Assembly (NCBI GenBank): GCA_005792545.1
Contig: SXRM01000114.1
Location: forward strand, 1-36,281
DNA length: 36,281 nucleotides
Origin: Pseudomonadota bacterium
Lineage (GTDB): Bacteria > Myxococcota_A > UBA9042
Direction: 5' to 3'
This document shows positions 25,253-35,400 of this stretch, in pieces (positions within the stretch are counted from its first letter, which is position 1; every line of letters begins with the position of its first letter). The notes below the pieces were generated by a model. That model made no database searches. It was given only the letters and a program-made list of their open reading frames with translations, and had not been told where the DNA came from. The translations under genes and the position numbers were made by a program.

Positions 25253-26272
25253 TCAGTTCCGTCCGTGCGCGAAGGATGAGGCGGCAAGCCGGTGTAACAA
25301 CTCGGGTTCGATTGGCGCCAATGCCGTAGGGGGCGGCTCGGCCGTGGCTGGCTGCGTCACGTGTAGCCAAAGTCCGATGCCGGCCACGATGACGCCCACT
25401 GCCGCGCTGCCAGCGCCCACGCCGTACAGCGTCTCAGTGCCCGAGCGCAGTTCGGCGTAGGTAGACTTGTCGATGGTGCCCGCCCGATAGGCCGCGTTGT
25501 CTTGCCCGGAACCCTGCGCAGCGCCGCCCATCAGTGCTCCACCGACCAGCGCCAGCGCTCCGCCCGCCACACCGACCCACAAAGGGGTGCGCGATGGTGG
25601 CATCACTTTGGGTTGCGGCGTCAGCGGCTGTCGCACGGTCACATCGACTTCGGCCGGTCTGCCGACTTCGTGTCCAGGCGCCGTCGTCTCGCAGGGGTCA
25701 CACTCCAGGTCGCGCAACTCGCGTTCGACGATCAAAAGTTCGCGCGCAAAGCCGCGGCAACCGGCGACGTCGACGCGCACCTGACGGCGGCCCGCTTTGG
25801 TCCACACCACCCAGACAGCGTCGCGGCGGTCGGCCGGACCACCGTCGACGGTCACTACTGGCTTGCCAGCGACTCCGACAACGCTCACCCGCAATCGCCC
25901 GTAGCCCTCGGAGAGTAGTTGCTTCTCCACGACAGTGCGCTCAGCGACAGTCTTGGCGCGCTCGGCGTCGGTGGCGGCGGCCCCTTCGGCGCGCCATATC
26001 CAGCGTTCGGCGCCGACGAGGTCGCCGTCCAGCGCCGCCGTGCGTGCGACGTTGAAAGCAAAGCGCCACTGCGGCGTCAGGGCCCACGCGCGCTCGAACA
26101 GCGCCCTGGCGCCGCGGACGTCGCGCTGGGCCGCCAGCTCCATGCCGGTCTTGTACGCGGCTTCAGCGGCGTCGATAGCGTGTGCGGCGGTCGGGGCAAT
26201 TGTGCTCCACGTGACCGTCCACGCCACCAACAGCGCAAAGACGGCACCCAAGGCCCTCGTTCCCAAACCCAT
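25253..26272 (-). CDS. Exported TPR-like protein with C-terminal membrane helices
   Basis: The 339-residue protein has a signal peptide (cleavage likely after AHA, residue 32). A TPR-like helical pair follows (AYKTGMELAAQRDVRGARAL, FERAWALTPQWRFAFNVART). Next is a PEGA-like strand region (about 125-175) with GRLRVSVVGVAGKPVVTVDG, then a Pro-rich linker. Two hydrophobic segments lie near residues 232-250 and 283-305. This order is common in myxobacterial envelope proteins of unknown function. The stop codon is followed after one base by the GTG of the Cys-rich lipoprotein, so the two form an operon and perhaps a complex. The ATG at 26272 lacks a clear ribosome site. The 128-bp gap upstream (26273-26400) shows no gene or promoter I can defend. 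Confidence 0.78.
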   Translation of the reverse strand: MGLGTRALGAVFALLVAWTVTWSTIAPTAAHAIDAAEAAYKTGMELAAQRDVRGARALFERAWALTPQWRFAFNVARTAALDGDLVGAERWIWRAEGAAATDAERAKTVAERTVVEKQLLSEGYGRLRVSVVGVAGKPVVTVDGGPADRRDAVWVVWTKAGRRQVRVDVAGCRGFARELLIVERELRDLECDPCETTAPGHEVGRPAEVDVTVRQPLTPQPKVMPPSRTPLWVGVAGGALALVGGALMGGAAQGSGQDNAAYRAGTIDKSTYAELRSGTETLYGVGAGSAAVGVIVAGIGLWLHVTQPATAEPPPTALAPIEPELLHRLAASSFAHGRN

Positions 26273-26400
26273 CGCAACCAGCCAAACGGCGCTGCCGCCC
26301 CAGCGCGAGGCTACAGCATTGCGGTCACGCTCACAAATTCTCTCCCGCCCCGCACCCAGTGCCGTCGCCTTCGCTTCGGGGGCGCTCCTGTCGGCCTTCG

Positions 26401-29400
26401 CTACAACCCCAGCGCCCGCTTGAGCGTATCCAGGCTCAAGTCCGGCGGCTGGTACTCGGGGTTCATGCTCGCCGAGAAGCCGCTGCCGTCCGCCTTGACG
26501 CGGCCCTTGGCGCCAATCGCCATCTCGGCCAGCCGGATCGGGTCGGGCGACTTATCGTAGCGCCACACCGTCTTCATGATGCTGAACAGGCCCAGGTCCA
26601 AGCCGACGCGCACCTTGGCGAAGAACGTCAGAATCAGGTTGAGCGACGCCGACAGCCGCGCGTCGACCGGCATGTCGAAGGCCAGGCCGTTGCGGCTGAC
26701 CGTAATCGTCGGATCCGCCGAAACCGCGGCTTCCAGGTGCAGGTTGAGCGCCGCGCGCAGACCGGCCTCGACCGCCACGACCGCTGCAGACACCGCAACG
26801 GAGCCTTCAACGTAGGCATTGAGGTCCGCGTACGCCGACGACGCCAGGTGCGCCGACACTGACATCGACGCGAACGACGGCTCCATCAGGTCGCACTCGC
26901 CGCCGAGCACGATGTTCGAAATCGTCAGCGGCTTGATGCCGCACTCGATGCCGAGGCCTGCGCCGACTTTAACCTTGACCGTCGGCGGTGTGTAGACCAC
27001 AAAGCTGAGATCCAGCAGCGAGATGTCTTTCTTGTACGGCGCCGGCTTGAACAGCTCGAACGGCCCGGGGATGGTGACCGAGCCCTTAAGCTTGACGTGG
27101 CCCTCTTCGTCCAGCGCCACGCCGACCATGCCGTTGATCTTGTCGCTAATCTTGACATTGACTTCGCCCGACCCGGTGAACTTCTGGTCGCGGCTCAGGT
27201 TGACGGTCAGCTTGCCCTTGATGCGCTCGTGCGGCTGGAATTCGACCCAGCCAGAGCCGTAGTACTTGGGCGTGTCGCCGACGCTCTCGTAGTTGATGTC
27301 GAAGCCGCCGCGGCCGTACTTGCCGGCGTCGATGGTGGCCTTGCCGCTGGCACCTGTCAGCTTGTTGTCGGTCACGGTCGCCGACAGCGACGCGTCCTGG
27401 ATCTTGAGCGGTCCCACCGTCCACGGTCGGATCTGCTGCAGCTTGCCCTGGCCGCTGACCTTTTGCGTCTCGACGTCGATCTGGCCTTGCAGCGAGCCTT
27501 TGACGTCATCCTTGATTTGCAGCTCGATGCTGCCGGCCATCTTGGTCAGCTTCTGGCCGTCGACCGTCGCCGACACCGAACCGCCGGTAATCTTGACGAT
27601 ACCGCCGATGGTCTTGGGCTCGGTCAAGGTCAGCGTCGCCGAGCCCTTGATGTAGTCCATGGTGCTGCCGGCGTCGATGGTGACGTTGCCCTTGCCCCAG
27701 CCGAACACCTTGATATCGACGAAACCGCCGAAGTCCTTGAGGTTGTTCTTCTGAAAGTTGGCAATCAGCTGGCCGCCCGACAGTTCCGCGAAGCGGCCGA
27801 TCGGCTTGGGCGTGGTGAGCTTGAGGCCCGCCTGACCGTCGAATTCGGTCAAGGTGCTGGTCTTGTCGATGCGCAGCCAACCAGTGCCAAAGTCCTTGAC
27901 CTCGCCCACGGCCTCGCCGTAGATGCTCTTGATTTCGTTCTTCTCGACGGTGGCGCCAATCATGGCGCGGGTAATCGTGACGTACGAGCCCAACGGCTTG
28001 GGCTGGGTCAGCTCAATCTGGCCGGAGCCCGAAATCTCCTTGGTGGTCGAACCGTCGTTGACCGTCAGCGTGCCCTTGCCCCAGTCCTTGACGCCCACGC
28101 CGATGGTGCCGCCAAAGTCCTTGAGGTCACTCTTTTCAAAGTTGGCGCGGATGTACGAGCCCTGCAGGATCGACACCGGACCGCCAATCTTGTGGTCGAC
28201 CAACACGTTCAAGCTGCCAGTGCCCGAAATCGAGTCCAGGCTCTGCGCCTTGAAGTTCAGATTGCCTTTGAGCCAGTCCTCGAAGCCGACTTCGACGTTG
28301 CCCCGGTACTCGGTAATCTTGTTGGCCGCGAAGTCCACGCCCAACGAACTTCCGGTCTTGATCGAGACCTTGCCGTACTGTTTGTCGGTCTTGACGCTGA
28401 GCTCCGCCGTGCCGGTCAGGGACTCAAGCGTGCTGCCGGCATTGGCGGTAATCGTGCCTTGCAACCAGCTGTCGTACAGCAACGCAAGTTGGCCCTGGAC
28501 ACTCTTGATGGCGGCGCCGTCGAAGTCGATGGTCGCCGAACCGCCTTTGACCAGTTGCACGCCACCACCGATGTCATGCTCCTTGAGCAGGCTGACCGTC
28601 GCCGAACCGCTGATTTTCTTGAGCGTGCTGCCCGAGTTGACGGTGATGGCGCCGCCAACAAACTCCTTCCACGAAAAACCGAGCGTGCCCGAGATGTTGG
28701 TGACTTCGCTGTTGACCATCGAGGCCTGGAAGCCGCTGCCGTCCTTAAGCTTGACCTGGCCGCCGATGTCCTTGTCGCCGCCGTAGATGCGCAAGTGCGC
28801 GTTGCCGCTGACGCTCTTGAGATCTGACTCGCCCGAGACCGTGACGGCGCCATCGAGCCAGTTGTCGTACTTGACGTTGACTTCGCCGGAGAACGTCGAG
28901 AGCTTGGACTCCGCGACTTTGACCCGCGCATGGCCGCCCGGCTGCAACTCGACCTTGGTGGCGCCAATCATCTTGGGCGCGATGATGCTGGCCGAGCCCT
29001 GGCCGCCGATGCTCTCGAACTTGGCGCCCTGGTTGACCGTCAAGGTGCCGTTGACCCAGTTCTGGTATTGCCAGTTGACCACGCCGCCAAAGCCAGCGAG
29101 CTTGCTGGCCGCCATTTCGACGGAGACCTGGCCGCCGGGCATGAGCTTAAAGTCACCCCACGACTTCTCAGCCGTCAGCTGCGCGGTAATCGAGCCGGTG
29201 ATGCTGTCGGGCGTGCTGCCGGTGTTGACGTTGATGGAGCCGGCCAGCCACTTGTTGTAGTCGACCAGCACCACGCCGCCAAAGCTGTCGAGCCCCGCAG
29301 TCGAGAACTTGGCCTGGACGTTGCCGCCCTGCTTGAGCGTGACGCCCGAGCTGCCGACCACCTTGTCGGCGATGAGCTCGACTTTGGCCGTGCCGGCGAT

Positions 29401-32400
29401 GTTCTTGAAGGTCGTGCCGGCATCGACCGTGAGTGAACCCTTGAGCCAGTTGTCGTACTGCACGGCAATCATGCCGCTAATCTGCTGATTCTCCAGGCTT
29501 TGGGTGCTGTCGAGGTTGAGCTCGACATTGCCGCCCTTGAGCAGCGTGAACTTGCCGCCCAGCGGTTTTTCGGCCAGCAGCGACGCGCCCGCTTTGCCCT
29601 TGAAGGGCCCGGTGACGTTGGTGCCGTCGAGCAGTTCGACGTAGCCGCCAATCCAGTTGCTGTGCTTCCAGTCGACCCGGCCGGTCAGCGACTTGGGCGA
29701 GTTGGCCTCGACCTTGACCGACAAGTTGCCGCCGGCCAAGAGGATCGTGTTCTGCACCGGCGCCGTGTCTTGGAGTAGCCGCGCCGTGCCCTCGCCCGAA
29801 ATCGACTTGATGGGCGACCGCGGGATGGTGATGCGGCCGTCCAGCTTGGCGCTCGGGTTGTCGTAGCGCCAGGTCACTTCGCCTTCGATGCTGTCAAACG
29901 CCGAGTTCTTGAACTCGGTGCGCAGGTTGCCGCCCTGGGTCAGGAAGAACTGGCTATTGGTCGGCGAGAAGTCCTTCATCACCTGCGCCGACGCCGAACC
30001 GTTGATGCTGGTCGGCGTGCTCTCGGTCAGCTCGATGGCGCCAACAATCTGGTCCTTGTACTGGAAGCGGACAAGGCCACTAAACGACGAGAAGTTGCCA
30101 CCCTTGACCTTGACGCCCACGCCCGAGCCGTTCAGAAGCTTGACCGAACCGTCGCCCAGAGGCATGTCGGCTATCAGCCGCGCCTGCGCCTCGCCGCTGA
30201 CGGTCTTCAACTCCGCGGTCTTGCCCTCGATGGTCAGCGAGCCCTTGGCCAACTCTTTGTACTGGATGTTGATGGTGCCGCCGAACGAGGTGAGCTTGTT
30301 CTGTGCCACCTCGGCTTCGATGCTGCCGCCCGGCGTGAGCTTGAGGCCACTGCCGCCCAGATCCTGGTCCTGCACCACCCGCGCTTGCGCATTGCCCGAC
30401 ACGTTGTCGAGCTTGCTCGACGTCACGGCCAGGTTGCCTTCGGCCCACTTCTGGTAGCGCCAGCCGAGGTTGCCCGACAGCGAATCGACCTTGTTCTCGG
30501 TGACCACGGCCGTCAGCGATGTGCCCTGCTTGATGACGAACTCGCTGCCGTTGACCGCGTAGTCCTTGGAGAGGTGCGCCGTGGCCTTGCCAGAGATCTT
30601 GTCAATCTTGCTGCCGCTTTGCACGTCGACCGAACCGTCGATCCAGCCTTTCCACTTGTAGAAGACCGTGCCGCCAAAGCTGTCGACCTTGTTGTTGACC
30701 ATCGACACTTTGGCGTGTCCGCCGGCCATCAACGTAAAGTCATTGGGCAGCGGCTTGTCTTCGAGCAGCGAAGCCGAGGCCTCGCCGGTGATGCTGCTGA
30801 GCTTACTGCCGTCGTTGACCTTGACCGTGCCGCCGATCCAGTTCTCGTACATCCAGTTCAGGTCGCCGCCAAAGGTCTCGGGCTTGCTGGCCGCAAACGT
30901 GGCGCGCAACTGGCCGCCGCGCCGCAGCGTCAACTTGTCGTAGACCTTCTCTTCTTTGAGCTGGACGTCGGCCTTGCCGTTGAGGTTGTCGAACGTGCTG
31001 CCGTCGTTGACGGTCAAGTTGCCGCCCAGCCACTTCTCGTACCACCAGCTCAGGTTGGCGCTGAACTGCTGCTGCAGCATCGACTTTTGGCTGTCGAAAC
31101 CAATCGTCATGGTGCCGCCGCGGTCGATCGTCAGCGGCGCCTTGACCTCTTTGGCCTGCAGAACCGTCGCCGTGGCCTTGCCCTTGAGCGCGGTGTGCGG
31201 GTCGCTCGGTTCCAACGAAACCGTGCCGCCCAACCAGCTCTGGTAGTTCCACTCGACGTCGCCGGAGATCTTCTTGATGCTGCCGTCAGTCATGGTGCCG
31301 GTGACTGAACCGCCACGCTTGAGCGTCAGCTCATTGCCGACCTGTTTGTCGGCGAGCAAACCCGCAGTAATCGTGCCACCCGGCTTGTCGAGCTTGGTCC
31401 ACTGCGGCACGCTGACGGTGCCCTTGAGCCAGCCGTCGTAGCGCCACGCCAGGTCGCCGCCGACCCCCGTGACCTTCGAACTGGTGAACTGCACCTGGAT
31501 CGACGACCCGCGCTGGATCTCGAGCTTGTTCGACTCGCCGACCATCTTTTGCTGGATGATGGTGGCCGAGGCCTGACCCGACAGCTCTTTGCCGGTCGAG
31601 TCCTGGACCTTCATGTTGCCTTCCAGCCACTGCTGGTAGCTCCAATTGACGTCGCCCGAGAACGACAACATCTTGGAGTTGGCGAGCTTCAACTCCACCG
31701 ACCCGCCCATCTTGAGCATCAGGTCAGCGTTGATCTCCTTGTGCTTGCGCAGGCTGGCTTTGACGCTGCCGGTCACGTCTTCGAGGTCGCTGTTCTCGAT
31801 CTTGAGCTCGCCGAGCAGCCAGTCCTCGTAGCCCATGGTCAGGTTGCCGCTGAACTGCTTGATGCTGGCGCCGTCGAAGCTGGCCTTGAGCGACCCGCCC
31901 TCCATGAACTTGATTTCGTCGCTGACCCGCTTGTACTTGGACAAGCTCGCCTGGATCTGGCCCGAAATCTTCTTGGCAGTCGCGCCTTCAGCGACCTTGA
32001 TCGAACCCTTGAGCCACGGGTCTTCGCCGTACTTGAAGTTGAGCGTGCCCGAGAACGACTTGACGTCGTTGTTGGCCACCACCACCTTGGCGTTGCTGCC
32101 CGGCATGATGGTGATTTCGGTGCCGTCGACCGGGTGGGCTTTGACCACTGCCGCCGAAGCCGTGCCCGACACCTTTTTGGCGGTGCTGCCCTTGTCGACG
32201 GTGATGAGGCCCTTGAGCCAGCCGTCGTCGCCGTACAAGAAGCCAATGGCGCCGCCAAAGTCCTTTACCCGGCTGCTGGCGATGTTGACTTCGAGGTTGC
32301 TGCCCTCTTTGAGGAGCTTCAAGTCCGGCGCAGCCTGAATGTCGTTGACCAGTTGCGCAGTCGCCTGCCCGGTGATGCTGTCCCACGCCGACTCGGCGCT

Positions 32401-35400
32401 GACCTTGACTGAGCCCTGGGCGACGGGCTCGCCTTCGCTGTACTTCCAGTTGACTTCGCCGGTAAAGGTCTTGAACGCCGAAGCGCCGACTGTGACCTTG
32501 GCCTGGCCGCCTTTTTGGAGCTCAAAGCCCTCGGCGACCATCTTGGGCTCGACGATGTGGGCGTCGGCCTGGCCTTGGATGGTCGTCAAATCGCTGGCCT
32601 CGACGTGGACTTTGCCTTCGAGCCAGGTCTCGTATTTCCAGTTGACGTCGCCGGTAAAGCCGCTCGGCGTCGAGTTGGTCATGGTGCCGACGATGTTGCC
32701 GCCCTTGAGCAGCTTGAATCCCGGCGCCAGTTCCTTGTCCTTGGCCAGCCGCGCGGTGGCGCTGCCGTTGAGCGCATCGAGCTTGCTGCCGGCGTTGAGC
32801 GTGACGTCGCCCTCCAACCAGCCGTCGGTCTGCGGATAGGCCCACAGGACCTTGCCCGCAAAAGTGGTTGGCTTGCCGGCGACGATGTCGGCCTGCAGCG
32901 AGCCGCCTTGCTTGAGCAAAACGGGCGCGTACACCTTGTCTTTGGCGAGCCGCGCGTTGGCGGTGCCGCTCGGCGAGTCGAGCTTGGTGCCTTCGGGCAA
33001 CGTGAAGTCGCCGACCAGCCATTCGCCCGCGTCGTACGACCACAGCACGGTGCCGCTGACCGAGTCGAGCTTGTTGTTGACGACCTTGGCCGCGACGCCC
33101 GAACCCGCCAGGATGTTGAAGCCGGTGCTGCCGACCGTGAACTTCTTGAGCAAGCTGGCATTGCCGTCGCCGCTGACTTGCGTGAGCGTGCTGCCGGTCG
33201 ACGCATTGAGCGTGCCGCCGACCCACTGCTCCCAGCGCCAGCTGACCGAACCCTTGAGGCTTTTCAGCTCGTTCTTCTCGACGCCGGCCTGGATGGTCGA
33301 GCCACCCTTGATGAAGAACCCGTCGCCCAAGGGCTTGTCGGCCTTGAGCGTGGCGGTGGCGTCGCCCGACACCTGGTCGGGGTTGCTGTTGCTCGACTGC
33401 GGCACCTCGATGGCGCCGCTGAGATCGGTGGTGCTGACCTTGAGGTTGCCCCACAGCTGCGTGGGCGTCGCATTCTCGATCTTGACGCCGAGCGACGAAC
33501 CCGCGGCGACGTTGAACGGTCCCAACGCCTTGCCGGTGAGCGTCGTCGCTGTCGCTTCGCCAGAGACCTTGGCCTCGTCGGGGTTGATCTGCCCGGCGAT
33601 TTTCAGCGTGCCCTTGAGGTAGGTGCCGTACTGAAACGCGAGGTCGCCGCCCAGCGTGGCGTTCACGTTGTTCTTCAGCGTGCCGTCGAGCTTGCCGCCC
33701 GGCAGGATGTCGATGTTGCCAAAGGTGATCTTAGAGACCACCGTGCCCTTGACCTGGGCGTTGATGTTGGTCTGGGTGCTGCTGGCATCGATGGTCGCGG
33801 TTCCCTTGAGGAAATCGCCGTCGTTGACGCGCTTGAAGGTGTAGTTCACGTCGCCATAGGGCCGCGTCACCTGCTGACCCTCGACATGGAACTTGATGGC
33901 GCCGCCGGGCGAGATGTACGGGTTGGGCTGGAACTTGAGCGGCGACGCGAACGCACCCGCGAAGTCACCTTTGACGGTGCTCGCGGTGGTGTCCTGCATC
34001 TTGATGGTGCCCTTGACGTGCCAGGTGGTGCCGTCGTTGGCCTGGCCATACTCGGCGGGGGCTTCGCCCGAGAGCTTTTCGACGCCATTGGCCGTCAGTT
34101 CGGTGGTCAGGCTGCCGCCTGGGTTGAGCTTGAGCCCGAACGCGCCGGTCCCGAACTGCTTGCCGGGGCCAACGATGGTGCCCTTGGCGGGGCCGCGCAG
34201 CTCCGTACGTGTCCCGTTGGTGACGTTGACGGTGCCTTTGAACCAGTCTTCCCACTGGATCGGCACGTCGCCCGAGAAGCTCGTGAAATCGCCGTTGGTA
34301 ATCTGGGCCGTAAAACCGCCGCCAGGAATGACCACCAGCTTGCCGGGGATGACGTCTTTCTTTTCGATGATGCGCGCTTCGCCATTGCCCGACACCTGTG
34401 CCGGCTCAGCCTCTTGCGCGGTCATCTTGCCGGCCAGCCACTTTTCGTGCTGCCATGCCACCGGGCCGGCGATGGTCTTGAGGTCGTTCTGCTGTACCTG
34501 CCCCGTCAACCCCGCAGTCGGCGTCAGCTTGAGCAGCGTCGACGCCTTGAATTCTTTGGTAATATTCGAAGCATGGGTGCCCGTGAGCAGCGTCGGTGTG
34601 CTCTGCGCGGCGTCGAGCTTGATGGTGCCGGCAATCCACTTCTCGCCGGCGCCGAAATCGTAGTTGACCGTGCCGCCCAGTTTGGTGATGCGGCTGTTGG
34701 TCATGTCGGTTTCGATGCTGCCGCCGGTCTTGAGCGTCAGGTTGCTCAGCGTCTGCGCAGCGATGATCTTGCCGGTGACCTTGCCACTGATGTTGTTGAT
34801 GCCGGCGCCGCTGGACGTCGCGCTGGCAATTTGGCCCTCGATGAACTTGGTGGCTTCGCCGTACTTGAACAGCAACGTGCCTTGGATGCCGTCGACCACG
34901 TTGCTGGCGACGTGCACCTTGGCTACGCCGCCTGGCTGCAGCACCACCGGTGTGCCGGTCAGCGGCACTTCCTTGGTCAGTGCGCCCGACAGGTCACCGT
35001 CAAAGTTCTGCGCACCCGACGAGGCGGCAATGGCAAAGGTACCCTTGATCCAGTCCTCGTAGCGGGCCGCGACCGAACCGATGTACTTGGCCGGCGTACC
35101 GTTGACCAGCTCCACGCCGACTTGCGACGGCAGGAACACCACCTTCTTGTCGTTGCTGATGGGCTTTTCTTTGAGCAGGTTGGCGGCCATGTCGGTGCCG
35201 TCGGCGCTCAAAAGCGTCGACTGCTGCGCCAGCGTCAACTTGCCACCCAACCAGTCGTCGTACTTCCAGTTCACCACTGAACCGGCGTCAAAGGTGGTAA
35301 CGTCCAAGCCCGCCTTGAGCGCGGTCTTGATCGACCCGCCCTTTTCGTACTTGAAGCCCTTGCTCTGTCCGCCGGGCGGAGTTTTGAGCAACGTGCCCGT

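Noticed and set aside
27097..28827. Plus-strand open frame of 576 codons inside the giant gene
   Set aside because: Same reason: a shadow of the repeat region with no domain and no start signal.
32515..35280. Plus-strand open frame of 921 codons inside the giant gene
   Set aside because: It is the antisense of the repeat protein. High-GC codon bias leaves few stops on the opposite strand, the translation is low-complexity Arg/Ala/Val/Leu-rich, and it has no recognised motif or ribosome site.
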